From contig JASHRN010000163.1 in NCBI GenBank assembly GCA_030037335.1, positions 1 through 33,650 on the forward strand: DNA of 33,650 nt, in the 5' to 3' direction. This DNA comes from Candidatus Acidiferrales bacterium. GTDB lineage: Bacteria > Acidobacteriota > Terriglobia > Acidiferrales > UBA7541. The position numbers and the translations under genes were made by a program. Below, in pieces: positions 1-9,259 of this stretch. Position 1 is the first letter of the stretch. Every line of letters starts with the position of its first letter. The notes under the pieces are model-generated. The model made no database searches. It was not told the origin of the DNA and worked only from the letters and a program-made list of their open reading frames with translations.

Positions 1-602
1 GTGGGTTCGGAGCGAATTGTCGATGGATCGAAATCTACGATGATTTCTTCTTCTGCGCCGTACACCGACGGCGAGTCGCCGAGAGCAATTGACCTTTCGT
101 GAACACTCATCGGTTTAATCACGGGTTTAATCGCGTGTTTTTGAGAAAGCCGAATGCGAAAACCGTAGCAGGAATAGCCGCCCTCGCCGTCAGGTTGGGA
201 TGCGGTTTCAGGGCCGTCCCAGTCGCTGCTTGAGTAGTCGAGCGGATAGAGAACGAAGATATGCACGGAGAGTACAGCAGGATGCGCGCGATACTCCGTT
301 TCGGCATCCTGTTCCGTGTAGTTGGGGTTGTGCTGGCGAGAGCGCAGGGCAGTTTCTTCGAAGGGAGTCCGCAGCTCAATTGAATTGACACAGGCCCCGC
401 TGGGCGGGCAGTCGAGCATGCGCGAATATTTTTCGAAGAACTGCCTGACGGTGTCCGGATCGGTACTCCGGCCAACCGAAAAAGCTTCCTGGATTTCTTC
501 GGGATGTAATTTCTGAATAAATGCTACTGCGACCGGAGCGAAAACAGCGCTTAGGATGAGGCAGGCAAGAGCCAGTGCCACACGGTTGAAGGTTATTTTC
601 AT
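1..602 (-). CDS. Secreted protein of unknown function, 3' end cut by window edge
   Basis: An open frame runs from an ATG at 602 to the window edge without a stop, giving 200 codons of a longer protein. The N-terminus has a short basic start (MKITFNR) and a hydrophobic stretch at residues 8-28, so it is a likely Sec signal peptide or membrane anchor. The rest is polar, with a CX5C pair (C65, C71) and a YSCYGF segment near residue 140. I do not recognise a family. An AGAGG-like ribosome site lies about 9 bases before the ATG. It is the last visible gene of the pur/lepB block, 69 bases after purM, so it may be co-transcribed. Codon use looks like that of its neighbours. Reality of the gene is fairly sure; function is unknown. 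Confidence 0.72.
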   Translation of the reverse strand, partial: MKITFNRVALALACLILSAVFAPVAVAFIQKLHPEEIQEAFSVGRSTDPDTVRQFFEKYSRMLDCPPSGACVNSIELRTPFEETALRSRQHNPNYTEQDAETEYRAHPAVLSVHIFVLYPLDYSSSDWDGPETASQPDGEGGYSCYGFRIRLSQKHAIKPVIKPMSVHERSIALGDSPSVYGAEEEIIVDFDPSTIRSEP

Positions 603-671
603 GGGCTGGAGCCTCTGATATTTTGACGCTCTTGAGCCCCGGTGCGTTGCGGCGGATCGGGATTGAATCAA

Positions 672-1721
672 TTAAGTGATACTCAAGGCGCCCGAGAAAT
701 TGACCGGGGATTTGCCGGCTGCGGAGGATTCGATGCGGCCGATGCGGAAGAAGCGTTCGCGGCGGCGCTTCAGCTCGGCTTCGACCTGCTTCGCATTTTT
801 TGAGGGCACAACCAGAATCATGCCGACACCAAGATTGAAAGTGCGCAGCAGCTCTTCGGAATCGATTTTTCCGAGGCGCGCAAGATAAGTGAAAATCGGT
901 GGAACCGGCCAGGAGCCGAGCTCGACCACCGCCTGAACGTTGCGCGGAAGGACGCGCGGCAGATTGCCTGGAATTCCGCCGCCGGTAATGTGTGCCATGC
1001 CGGAGAGCCATCCGCGCAAGACGATATTTTTCAGCATGGGCCAGTAGCAGCGATGCGGCTTGAGGAGTTCGGCGCCAATTTTGTTGCTGACATCCGCCAC
1101 GTAGGAATCGGGCTTCAACTGCGCCACCTCGAAGACGAGCTTGCGCGCGAGCGAATAGCCGTTAGTGTGAAGGCCGGTCGAAGGCAAAGCAAGGAGAATA
1201 TCGCCGGCATGCACGCGGCGAGGATCAGCCTGCTTTCCGCGCTCGACGACTCCGACGATGAAGCCGGCGAGATCGTATTCGCCGGGCGAATACATGTCCG
1301 GCATTTCAGCGGTTTCTCCGCCGATGAGAGCGCAGCCGGCCTGGCGCGCGGCGCGGCTCATGCCTTCGACGACTTGTTCGACGATGCGAGGATCGATGCG
1401 AGACATAGCGAGGTAGTCGAGGAAAAAAAGAGGCTCGGCGCCCTGCGTGAGGATGTCGTTGACGCAGTGATTGATGATGTCTGCGCCTACAGTGGAGTGC
1501 ACACCGGCGGCGATAGCGATTTTTATTTTGGTGCCGACGCCATCCGCGCTCGAAACAAGAACGGGATCGCGCCAGCGCTGGCGATCGAGATGATAGAGCG
1601 CGCCGAAGCCGCCAATGGGCGCGAGAACGAATTTGTTCGACGTGCGCCCAGCGAGGTGCCGGATTTTCTGTTTGGCCTGGTCGGCGCGGGAGATATCCAC
1701 GCCTGCATCGGAATAACGCAT
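672..1721 (-). CDS. purM: Phosphoribosylformylglycinamidine cyclo-ligase (AIR synthetase)
   Basis: Cytosolic enzyme of de novo purine synthesis; it closes the imidazole ring of FGAM with ATP to give AIR. The family signatures are all present: DGVGTK near residue 62, VNDILTQGAEPLFFLDY near 87-103, GGETAEMPDMY near 134-144, GLHTNGYSLAR near 183-193, the HITGGGIPGNLPR loop near 244-256 and FNLGVGM near the C-terminus. Length of 349 residues matches the family (about 345). I chose the ATG at 1721, which has GGCGG five bases upstream; a TTG at 1733 would add four residues. The gene starts 31 bases after lepB and belongs to the purQ-purL-purF run, although two signal peptidase genes separate it from purF. 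Confidence 0.97.
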   Translation of the reverse strand: MRYSDAGVDISRADQAKQKIRHLAGRTSNKFVLAPIGGFGALYHLDRQRWRDPVLVSSADGVGTKIKIAIAAGVHSTVGADIINHCVNDILTQGAEPLFFLDYLAMSRIDPRIVEQVVEGMSRAARQAGCALIGGETAEMPDMYSPGEYDLAGFIVGVVERGKQADPRRVHAGDILLALPSTGLHTNGYSLARKLVFEVAQLKPDSYVADVSNKIGAELLKPHRCYWPMLKNIVLRGWLSGMAHITGGGIPGNLPRVLPRNVQAVVELGSWPVPPIFTYLARLGKIDSEELLRTFNLGVGMILVVPSKNAKQVEAELKRRRERFFRIGRIESSAAGKSPVNFSGALSIT

Positions 1722-1752
1722 TAAAACCGCCAATTCATTTTATACGCTTGAG

Positions 1753-2481
1753 TCAAAATGTATGGAAGAGTCTTCTCCAGCGCATGCGGCTGGGATGAAT
1801 CAGGATGCTCAGATAGGTGCCAAGGCGCTCGCCGACGTGGCCGGGTTCCCAGACTTCGTCCGGGGCTTTGACGGACATGTAAATGAATAATGGAGTGCCA
1901 ATGAGATTGGCACGCGGAACGTAGCCCCAGAAGCGGCTATCGTTGGAGTCGTCGCGGTTGTCTCCCATCACAAAATATTCGCCCGGAGGAACATGGAATG
2001 GGCCGGTGTTTTCCTGCGGTGCAGATGGATCCGGCGGCGGGTTCAGGTAGGGCTCGTTCAACTGTTTTCCGTTGATGAAAACAACGCCGCGTTGAATCAG
2101 GACAGTGTCGCCGGGCATTCCGATTACGCGCTTGATGAAATCTTCGTTGTTGGCGGCCTGCGGAGGCGCTTCGAAGACGATGATCTGCTGGCGCTTGGGG
2201 TTGCGCCAAAGCGCGATATGGTGTTCGGTGAAAGGAATTCCGACGTCGTAGCCGATCAGGGAAATGATGAGGTGGTCGCCAATAAGAATTGTGTTTTCCA
2301 TCGAGGCGCTGGGAATCACGCGCGCCTGGATGATCATGGATTCAATGATGAAGAAAGCCAGAATCACCCAGAACCACGAGATCAGCTCGTGGCGAAGGCG
2401 GTCGCCCGAGGTGGCTTCGGTTTTTTGCGGCTGTGACTTTGCTGCTGTTTTTCGCTTTTGGATTTTCTGGGTGGATGGCAT
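1753..2481 (-). CDS. lepB: Signal peptidase I, second tandem copy
   Basis: Membrane-bound serine protease that removes signal peptides from exported proteins on the outer face of the inner membrane. The 242-residue chain has a basic N-terminus, one membrane span at about 34-51, the nucleophile Ser60 in PSASMENT, the general base Lys117 in FIKRVIGMPGD, and the GDNRDDSNDSRFWG box near 173-186. The ATG lies 23 bases after the stop of the other lepB; no strong ribosome site is seen close to it, so coupling to the upstream copy is possible. Both copies end in near-identical RLFH(S/T)F, and this one lacks a roughly 25-residue insertion present in the other between the catalytic core and the GDN box. 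The active site is intact, so this is not a decayed copy. Confidence 0.95.
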   Translation of the reverse strand: MPSTQKIQKRKTAAKSQPQKTEATSGDRLRHELISWFWVILAFFIIESMIIQARVIPSASMENTILIGDHLIISLIGYDVGIPFTEHHIALWRNPKRQQIIVFEAPPQAANNEDFIKRVIGMPGDTVLIQRGVVFINGKQLNEPYLNPPPDPSAPQENTGPFHVPPGEYFVMGDNRDDSNDSRFWGYVPRANLIGTPLFIYMSVKAPDEVWEPGHVGERLGTYLSILIHPSRMRWRRLFHTF

Positions 2482-2504
2482 TCGCTTATATGGTCGAGGT
2501 TTCC

Positions 2505-3290
2505 TTAGAAACTGTGGAACAAACGGTGCCAGCGAACTTCGCTGGGATGAACAAAGATGCTCAGGTAAGTCTCAATACGCTCACCGATATGGCCTGGCTG
2601 CCATACTCCCTCTCCCTCCGGCGCCTTGATGGACATGAAAATGAACAACGGTGTCGCAATGATGTTCCTTCGTGGCACAAAGCCCCAGTAGCGGCTGTCG
2701 TAAGAATCGCCGCGATTATCACCCATCACGAAATAGTCATTCGGCGGAACGACGAGTTCACCATCATGGACATATTTCGGCAGCGTTTCAGCCCATTCCG
2801 AGGTAAGGCCGTCGTAGATTCCATTCCCGTCGGGAGGAAAGTTTTCGAGTGAGCTGGCCATCTCAGCGGGGTCGCGCAAGACGTAAGGCTCCTTCAGGCG
2901 CTGGCCGTTGACATAAACTGTTCCGTGCTCAATGCGGATGCGGTCGCCCGGGATGCCGATGACGCGTTTGATGAGATCTTCTGTGCCGTTGAGCGGCGAG
3001 ACAAGGATGATAATTTGCTGGCGCTTGGGATTTCGCCAGAGTGGCACGTGCAATTCGGTGTAAGGAATGCAAAGAGCGTAGCCAAATGGGCTGACGACCA
3101 TGTGGTCGCCAACAAGAATCGTGTTTTCCATCGAGCCGCTGGGAATCAAGCGGCTTTGCGCCATAGCGCCTTCGACGAAGAAGAGCGCGAGGAGCAGCCA
3201 GACCCACGAGAAGATCTCGCGCAGCACCCGTTGACGCGTAGTTTTCTTCTGTTGCTGCTTTTGAGGATGTGAGCTTCCCACGTTAGCCAC
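2505..3290 (-). CDS. lepB: Signal peptidase I, first tandem copy
   Basis: Type I signal peptidase with one N-terminal span (about 27-46), Ser53 in PSGSMENT, Lys108 in LIKRVIGIPGD and GDNRGDSYDSRYWG near 190-203. I chose the GTG at 3290 because GGAGG sits six bases upstream; it overlaps the purF stop by 8 bases. A GTG at 3281 is an alternative, and longer starts would run deep into purF. The 261-residue protein carries an extra loop at about 140-175 (with a Pro/Gly-rich stretch) compared with its neighbour. The N-terminal tail is Gln/Lys-rich. Overlap with purF argues for co-translation with the purine genes, an unusual setting for a secretion enzyme. Catalytic residues are intact in both paralogues, so both are probably active. 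Confidence 0.95.
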   Translation of the reverse strand: MANVGSSHPQKQQQKKTTRQRVLREIFSWVWLLLALFFVEGAMAQSRLIPSGSMENTILVGDHMVVSPFGYALCIPYTELHVPLWRNPKRQQIIILVSPLNGTEDLIKRVIGIPGDRIRIEHGTVYVNGQRLKEPYVLRDPAEMASSLENFPPDGNGIYDGLTSEWAETLPKYVHDGELVVPPNDYFVMGDNRGDSYDSRYWGFVPRRNIIATPLFIFMSIKAPEGEGVWQPGHIGERIETYLSIFVHPSEVRWHRLFHSF

Positions 3291-4692
3291 GGTGCGCCTC
3301 CACTTCGAGCTGGATATTTTCTGTTGGATAGACACCCGTGTAGCAGGAAGTGCAGAACGTCCCATCCGTATCTTCGACGGCTGCGCGCAGGCTTTCGAGC
3401 GAAAGATAAGCGAGCGAATCGGCTCCGATAAATTCGCGAATCTGCTCGACGGAATTGCGCGAGGCGATCAGCTCGATTTTTGTGGGCGTATCGATTCCGT
3501 AGTGACACGGAGAGACTGTCGGCGGGCAACTGATACGCATGTGAACTTCCGCTGCGCCGGCCTCGCGCACCATACGGACGATTTTGCGGCTGGTGGTTCC
3601 ACGAACGATGGAATCGTCCACGAGGACGACGCGGCGACCTTCGAGAAGTCGCCGCACGGGATTCAATTTCAAGCGCACGCCGAAATCGCGAATAGACTGC
3701 TCGGGTTCGATAAAAGTGCGGCCGATATAGTGATTGCGGATCAGGCCCATGCGAAATGGAATCCCAGATTCGGCCGCATAGCCTATCGCGGCGGGAACTC
3801 CGGAGTCGGGAACCGGAACTACGACATCGGAAATCGCGGGAGATTCGCGCGCGAGCAATCTGCCGAGTTTTTCGCGGGTGGCATTGACGGGACGGCCAAA
3901 GACGATGCTGTCGGGCCGGGCGAAATAGACGTGCTCGAAGATGCAGTGCTGGTGATTTTTCTCCGGCGCAAAGCGAATCGATTCGAGGCCGCCCTTCGAA
4001 ATGCGCAGCATCTCGCCGGGTTCGACATCACGGACGTATTCGGCACCGATCAAATCGAAAGCACAGGTTTCCGACGCAACTGCCCAAGAATTACGCAGCC
4101 GGCCTAGAGCGAGAGGGCGAAATCCGCGCGGATCACGAACGGCGAGAATCTCATCGCGCGTCAGGATAAGAAGTGAATACGCACCCTCGACCTGGCCGAG
4201 CGCATCGGCGACAGCTCCCGCCAAGTTTCCCACTTTGCTGCGGGCGACAAGATGAACGATTACTTCCGTGTCGCTGGTAGTCTGAAAAATTGAACCTTTG
4301 TGTTCGAGGCTGCGTCGTAATTCGAGAGCATTGGTCAAATTGCCATTGTGAGCCAGTGCGAGCTTGCCCTTATTGCAGTCGCTGGCGAGTGGCTGAGCAT
4401 TGCTGAGCGAAGTATCGCCCGCCGTGGAATAGCGCGTGTGGCCAATGGCCGCAAAGCCGGGCAGCCGGGCAATCACATCCGGTGTGAAGACGTCCTGAAC
4501 AAGGCCCATGCCGCGTTCAAGGCGAAACTGCACGCCATCGGTAGCGGCGATCCCGGCGGATTCCTGTCCGCGGTGCTGCAGGGCATAGAGCCCGAGGTAG
4601 GTGAGCTTGGCGGCTTCCTCTTCGCCGAAGATGCCGAACACACCACACTCGTCGTGAAAGTGGTCGTCGTCGAAATAAAGAATTCTGTTCAT
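3283..4692 (-). CDS. purF: Amidophosphoribosyltransferase (glutamine PRPP amidotransferase)
   Basis: First committed enzyme of de novo purine synthesis: it makes phosphoribosylamine from PRPP and glutamine. The start at 4692 overlaps the purL stop as ATGA, so translation is probably coupled; an upstream ATG at 4767 lies inside purL and gives a non-conserved extension. The N-terminus has a 15-residue propeptide before Cys16 ([10 protein letters not shown]), the Ntn-type nucleophile exposed after cleavage. The PRPP loop is at 355-368 ([14 protein letters not shown]). Cysteines in HCIFEH, in ISCPP (C389) and in FCTSC (C447, C450) match the 4Fe-4S cluster ligands of the Bacillus-type enzyme, so this is an oxygen-sensitive Fe-S form. 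Length 469 is normal. Confidence 0.96.
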   Translation of the reverse strand: MNRILYFDDDHFHDECGVFGIFGEEEAAKLTYLGLYALQHRGQESAGIAATDGVQFRLERGMGLVQDVFTPDVIARLPGFAAIGHTRYSTAGDTSLSNAQPLASDCNKGKLALAHNGNLTNALELRRSLEHKGSIFQTTSDTEVIVHLVARSKVGNLAGAVADALGQVEGAYSLLILTRDEILAVRDPRGFRPLALGRLRNSWAVASETCAFDLIGAEYVRDVEPGEMLRISKGGLESIRFAPEKNHQHCIFEHVYFARPDSIVFGRPVNATREKLGRLLARESPAISDVVVPVPDSGVPAAIGYAAESGIPFRMGLIRNHYIGRTFIEPEQSIRDFGVRLKLNPVRRLLEGRRVVLVDDSIVRGTTSRKIVRMVREAGAAEVHMRISCPPTVSPCHYGIDTPTKIELIASRNSVEQIREFIGADSLAYLSLESLRAAVEDTDGTFCTSCYTGVYPTENIQLEVEAHRG

Positions 4693-6980
4693 GATGCGAT
4701 TTGCAGAAATTTTTCCAGGCTGCTGACCCAGATTTGCCGGAGCGAATCGACAGAAGCGCAAAGCCAAGGCTGGCCGTTCATTTGGATGCTGAATTCTCCG
4801 CGAGTGACTGTACCGATTCGCCGCGCTTCAATCTTATATTGTGCCGCAATCTGCTCGACGCGAGCAAGCGACTCCGGTTTCACGGAAATGACGGCGCGAG
4901 CGCCGGATTCTTCAAAAAGCGCAAACTCAGCAGGGTCATTCGTTTGCAGATTGATTTTCGCGGCCAACCCTTCCGCGGCGAAACAAGATTCAGCGAGCGC
5001 GACGGCAAGTCCGCCATCGCTGATATCGTGAGCCGATTGCAAGAGACGCCCTGAGGCGAGAGCGACGAGGCAATCGATGAGAGCTTTTTCCGCATGCAGA
5101 TCGATTTCTGGAGGCGCGCCAGCGACAATGCCATGAATCGCCTTCGAGTATTCGGAGGACGAGAACTCGCGGCGCTGCTGATTGCTCATATCCCGCGGTT
5201 CTATAGTTCCTTGAAGGAGCAGAATTGCATCACCCTCGTGGTGAAAGCCCATTCCAACGGCACAGTCCGCGTCGTCGAGGATGCCGAGCATTCCGATGAT
5301 GGGTGTGGGATAAATCGCGCGCCCGAGAGTTTCATTGTAAAAGCTGACGTTGCCGCCGGTGATTGGCGTACCTAAGGCACGGCAGGCATCACCAATACCG
5401 TCAACGATGTCGCTGAATTGACGCATGATTTCGGGCTTTTCGGGATTCCCGAAATTGAGGCAATTCGTTGCGGCAACGGGACGCGCTCCGGTGCATGCGA
5501 CGTTGCGCGCGGCTTCGGCTACAGCGTGCATCGCTCCCGCACGTAGGGAGAACTGACACCAGCGGCCATTTCCGTCCGTGGAAAGCGCCAGCGCGCGCTT
5601 TGTTTCCTTGATGCGCACTACAGCGGCATCGCCCGCGCCGGGGGGGATACGCGTATTCGTGCGGACCATGTGATCGTATTGACCAAACACCCACTGTTTG
5701 GAGGCAATTGCAGGAGATGCCAGCAATTTGCGGAAATTGTCATTCAAATTCGTATCGGCTGGAGCAAATTCTGTCAGACGGTGTGAGCTGGATTCGATTT
5801 TTCGCGTGGCGATGGGTCTTTTATAGACTGGTCCTTCTTCGGCAATTGCATGCGCTGGAATGTCCGCGACGATTTGGCCGCCCTGTAAGACGCGCAGATG
5901 GCCGTCCGAGGTCACTTTACCGATGGTCACCGCATCCAGGCCCCACTTGCGGAAGACGTCAAATACCTCGCGTTCGCGGCTGTGCTCAGCCACAAGCAGC
6001 ATGCGTTCCTGCGATTCGCTGAGCATGATTTCGTAAGCGGTCATGCCGGTTTCGCGCTGCGGCACGCGATCGAGAGCGATTTCGATGCCCATGCCGCCGC
6101 GCGAGGCCATTTCGCTGGAAGAGCTGGTTAATCCGGCGGCGCCCATATCCTGAATGGCGACGATGGCGCCTGTGTGCATTGCTTCGAGGCATGCTTCGAG
6201 CAAGAGCTTCTCCATGAAAGGGTCGCCGACCTGCACATTGGGACGCTTTTGCTGGGATTTTTCGTCAAATTCGGCGGAGGCCAGCAGAGATGCGCCATGG
6301 ATTCCATCGCGCCCGGTTTTCGCGCCGACGTAGATGACGGGATTGCCGGTGCCTTTTGCGCGCGCAAAGAAAAGTTCGTCGCGCCGCGCGATACCGAGCG
6401 CGAGCACGTTGATGAGCGGATTGTGGGAGTAGCAAGGCTCAAACTGAATTTCTCCGCCAACCGTGGGCACGCCAAAGCAGTTCCCATAAGATGCGATGCC
6501 GCTGATGACGCCGTCGAGAATACGCCGATTGCGCGCAGCTTCGGATTGCGTAACCGAATCGCTGGGCGCGAGTGGGCCGAAACGCAATGAGTCGAGAACG
6601 GCAATGGGGCGCGCGCCCATGGTAAAAATATCGCGCAGGATTCCGCCAACGCCAGTAGCGGCGCCCTGAAACGGCTCGACGAAACTTGGATGGTTGTGGG
6701 ACTCAATCTTGAAGACGGCGCAGAATCCATCGCCGATGTCAACGACTCCGGCGTTTTCGCCGGGACCCTGAACGACATGGGATCCTGAAATGGGCAAACG
6801 TTTCAGGTGCACTTTGCTGGATTTATATGAGCAATGCTCGCTCCACATAACGCTGAAAATACCCAGCTCGGTCAGGGAAGGATCGCGGCCCAGAATTTCC
6901 CGCACGCGGGCAAATTCCTCTGCGGTGAGGCCATGCTCAGAAGCAACTTCGGCAGTGATTTTTGTCTTCGTTCCAATCAT
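4689..6980 (-). CDS. purL: FGAM synthase, small-type PurL subunit
   Basis: Cytosolic subunit that converts FGAR to FGAM with ATP, using ammonia delivered by the glutaminase PurQ. The 763-residue length and the lack of a C-terminal glutaminase domain identify the small PurL type, which in known organisms works as a PurL/PurS/PurQ complex. Visible signatures are [10 protein letters not shown] at 47-56, IESHNHPS at 92-99, [12 protein letters not shown] at 106-117, SDGNGRWC-like catalytic segment in the middle and [14 protein letters not shown] near the C-terminus. It starts at an ATG six bases after the M20 peptidase stop and ends overlapping purF. PurQ is encoded two genes upstream; no purS is visible in this window. 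Confidence 0.97.
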   Translation of the reverse strand: MIGTKTKITAEVASEHGLTAEEFARVREILGRDPSLTELGIFSVMWSEHCSYKSSKVHLKRLPISGSHVVQGPGENAGVVDIGDGFCAVFKIESHNHPSFVEPFQGAATGVGGILRDIFTMGARPIAVLDSLRFGPLAPSDSVTQSEAARNRRILDGVISGIASYGNCFGVPTVGGEIQFEPCYSHNPLINVLALGIARRDELFFARAKGTGNPVIYVGAKTGRDGIHGASLLASAEFDEKSQQKRPNVQVGDPFMEKLLLEACLEAMHTGAIVAIQDMGAAGLTSSSSEMASRGGMGIEIALDRVPQRETGMTAYEIMLSESQERMLLVAEHSREREVFDVFRKWGLDAVTIGKVTSDGHLRVLQGGQIVADIPAHAIAEEGPVYKRPIATRKIESSSHRLTEFAPADTNLNDNFRKLLASPAIASKQWVFGQYDHMVRTNTRIPPGAGDAAVVRIKETKRALALSTDGNGRWCQFSLRAGAMHAVAEAARNVACTGARPVAATNCLNFGNPEKPEIMRQFSDIVDGIGDACRALGTPITGGNVSFYNETLGRAIYPTPIIGMLGILDDADCAVGMGFHHEGDAILLLQGTIEPRDMSNQQRREFSSSEYSKAIHGIVAGAPPEIDLHAEKALIDCLVALASGRLLQSAHDISDGGLAVALAESCFAAEGLAAKINLQTNDPAEFALFEESGARAVISVKPESLARVEQIAAQYKIEARRIGTVTRGEFSIQMNGQPWLCASVDSLRQIWVSSLEKFLQIAS

Positions 6981-6986
6981 TGCAAA

Positions 6987-8417
6987 CTATTTCGCGCGGG
7001 CGAAATCGTACACGATATCCCAATAGAGTTGCAGGCCATCTTTGTAACTTTGGATGGGAATGCGTTCGTTATCGCCGTGGACGCGCTCATCATCGGCATT
7101 CGTCACTGCAAATGGCTCAAAGCCGTAGCTCACGATGCCTTTGTCGCGAAAGAAATGCGAATCGGTAAATCCGGCGTCGACGGTCTGAACCACGCCGGCG
7201 CTGGAATAACGGTCATGGACGGCTTTTTGAATGGAAGCGAAAAGAGGTGTGTTCGTCGAGGAAGTTGCCGGAGGAAAATTGAGGATTACGTCGATGCGGA
7301 TCGATGGATCGTCGATGATGCGGCGAACCTCGGCCTCCCAGCGCTCGATGGTCCATCCGGGGAGCAAACGGCAATCCAATTCGGCGCTCGCTTCCGGTGG
7401 AATGATGTTGACCTTGTTCGAACCGCTGAGACCGGTGATGGAGATCGTGTTGGTGAGGCGTGCGAGAATTCCGGGACGCTTTTCGAGTTCAGAGTAGGCA
7501 TCGGGCTGAGCGAGAAATGCTTTTGGATTGGCGAAGCGGCTGCGCCACGGCTCGGGCTCGTAGGGAGCGCGAGTGCGAAGCATGGTTTCAACAGGAGGGG
7601 TGAGTTCCAGCGGCGGACGGTACTGACGAAGGCGCGTGAGGGCGGCGAGCAGTCGATTCGGCGCGGAATCGGGAATCGGAACTGAACCGTGACCGGCGCG
7701 GCCTGTTGCGGTAAGTTTCAACCAGGCGGGTGTTTTTTCCGTCGGCCCAACGCCAAAATAAATTGGCTTCCCGGAATCGTCGGCGAGCGAGCCTGCGCCT
7801 TCGGTAAGCATGAATCCGGCGCCCGCGATCCATTGCGGACGGTCTTTCACGACCCATCCAGCGCCGAAATTTCCGCCCGCTTCTTCATCCGCAGTGCCGA
7901 TGAAGATGATGTCACGGCGAAGCGGGACGTTCAGGCGATGGAGTTCGAGAAATGTAAGGAGTTGAACGATTCCCAAGGATTTCATGTCGAGCGAGCCGCG
8001 GCCCCAAAGGTATCCGTCGCGAATAAGGCCGGCGAATGGATCGACGCTCCAAAAAGCGCGGCTTACCGGTACAACGTCCATGTGATTGAGAAGAATCAGC
8101 GCTGGTTCGGAGCCGTTTCCTTTCAGGCGCGCAACGATATTGCCGCGGCCGGGAGCAGATTCCGCAATTTGATAGGGAATGCCTTCCTTCTGGAAAATGT
8201 TCGCATACCATTGTGCAGCACGAATTTCATTTCCGGGAGGATTGGTCGTGTTGACGCGAACATAGGCAGAAAGATCCTGAACAGCTTCGCTCTCAAGAGC
8301 ATGCCAATCCACCGAGGCGGTGGTGCTTTGCGCTTTCAGCGGAGGAGCGAGGGCGAGGCAGAGAAGTGAAACGAAAAGTACGAAGGCAAAAATTGAGCGG
8401 AGAGAGAAATTTCGCAC
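6987..8417 (-). CDS. Secreted M20-family metallopeptidase (carboxypeptidase-like)
   Basis: Zinc-dependent exopeptidase or amidohydrolase of the M20/M25/M40 type. The GTG at 8417 is chosen because GGGAGG lies six bases upstream; the GTG at 8441 would extend the N-terminus by eight residues. The protein begins with a clear signal peptide (MRNFSLRS, hydrophobic core, LKA/QS cleavage near residue 30). Metal and catalytic residues are visible: His112 and Asp114 in NHMDVVP, Asp144 in GRGSLDMKS, Glu178 and Glu179 in ADEEAGG, and His447 in VHGDNE. Length of 476 fits PM20D1/carboxypeptidase-S-like members. It lies between purQ and purL with gaps of only a few bases, so it shares their transcript, although a periplasmic peptidase has no known role in purine synthesis. 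Its substrate cannot be told from sequence. Confidence 0.9.
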   Translation of the reverse strand: MRNFSLRSIFAFVLFVSLLCLALAPPLKAQSTTASVDWHALESEAVQDLSAYVRVNTTNPPGNEIRAAQWYANIFQKEGIPYQIAESAPGRGNIVARLKGNGSEPALILLNHMDVVPVSRAFWSVDPFAGLIRDGYLWGRGSLDMKSLGIVQLLTFLELHRLNVPLRRDIIFIGTADEEAGGNFGAGWVVKDRPQWIAGAGFMLTEGAGSLADDSGKPIYFGVGPTEKTPAWLKLTATGRAGHGSVPIPDSAPNRLLAALTRLRQYRPPLELTPPVETMLRTRAPYEPEPWRSRFANPKAFLAQPDAYSELEKRPGILARLTNTISITGLSGSNKVNIIPPEASAELDCRLLPGWTIERWEAEVRRIIDDPSIRIDVILNFPPATSSTNTPLFASIQKAVHDRYSSAGVVQTVDAGFTDSHFFRDKGIVSYGFEPFAVTNADDERVHGDNERIPIQSYKDGLQLYWDIVYDFARAK

Positions 8418-8442
8418 AGATATCCTCCCAGAGAAGCGCACG

Positions 8443-9177
8443 CTAAACGGGAGCCGAGACTTTCAACTCGGCATCACGTCCGGTCGAATGCGCCAGGCTG
8501 TCGATTATGGAATGGAAAATCACGAGACCATCTTCGGAGCCGAGCGACGCTTCCACCGCTCTCTCCGGATGCGGCATCATGCCAAAGACGTTTCGTTGAC
8601 GATTGCAAATGCCTGCAATTGCCGCAAGAGAACCGTTGGGATTGGCGGCATCATCAAGTTCACCGGAGGCGGTTGTGTAGCGCAAGACGATTTGATCGTT
8701 TTGCTGGAGATCCGCGAGAGTATTCTGGTCGCAAAAATAGGAACCTTCCATGTGAGCGATGGGAATTTTCAGAATCTGCCCACGATGAGCCGTGGAGGTA
8801 AAAGGAGTGTCAGTGGTTTCAACGCGCAAGTAGACGTAACGGCAAAGAAAGCGCAGATGACGGTTGCGAAGCATCGCGCCGGGAAGCAGGCCCGCCTCGA
8901 GCAAGATTTGAAAGCCGTTGCAGATGCCTATGACAAGGCCGCCGCGGTTTGCGAAGCGCTCTACCGCGCGCATGATCGGAGAGAATCGCGCGATTGCGCC
9001 TGTGCGAAGATAATCTCCAAAGGCAAAGCCGCCCGGAAGAATGATTGCGTCACAACCAGCCAGATCACTGGAATCATGCCACAGAAATTCGACAGGCTGG
9101 CGCAAGACGGATCCAACGGCATGATAGGCATCGTGATCGCAGTTCGATCCCGGGAAGACGACAACGCCAAATTTCAT
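8443..9177 (-). CDS. purQ: FGAM synthase glutaminase subunit
   Basis: Class I glutamine amidotransferase that supplies ammonia to PurL. The start [14 protein letters not shown] is canonical for PurQ. The catalytic triad is intact: Cys86 in GICNGFQ, and His203 and Glu205 in MMPHPERA. The [15 protein letters not shown] segment at 47-61 is a family hallmark. Length is 244 residues against about 227 in Bacillus, the excess being a short C-terminal tail after the conserved end. It is the first pur gene of the cluster, 82 bases after glmU, and its stop lies just before the M20 gene. In many genomes purS sits directly upstream, but here that space holds only a short gap and glmU. Confidence 0.97.
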   Translation of the reverse strand: MKFGVVVFPGSNCDHDAYHAVGSVLRQPVEFLWHDSSDLAGCDAIILPGGFAFGDYLRTGAIARFSPIMRAVERFANRGGLVIGICNGFQILLEAGLLPGAMLRNRHLRFLCRYVYLRVETTDTPFTSTAHRGQILKIPIAHMEGSYFCDQNTLADLQQNDQIVLRYTTASGELDDAANPNGSLAAIAGICNRQRNVFGMMPHPERAVEASLGSEDGLVIFHSIIDSLAHSTGRDAELKVSAPV

Positions 9178-9259
9178 TTTTTCGGATTCTCCGCAGTTAT
9201 TCTAGCACACGCGACGGTTGAGATTTGGAGCGAGGCGGACAAAGACGTGCGCGGTTTGG

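Noticed and set aside
376-1011. 211-codon minus-strand frame between purM and the first gene
   Set aside because: It lies in a different frame across both the purM end and the start of the signal-peptide protein, and has an Arg/His/Ser-rich shadow composition.
990-1724. Long plus-strand open frame (244 codons)
   Set aside because: It is the antisense shadow of purM, whose motifs are unambiguous on the minus strand.
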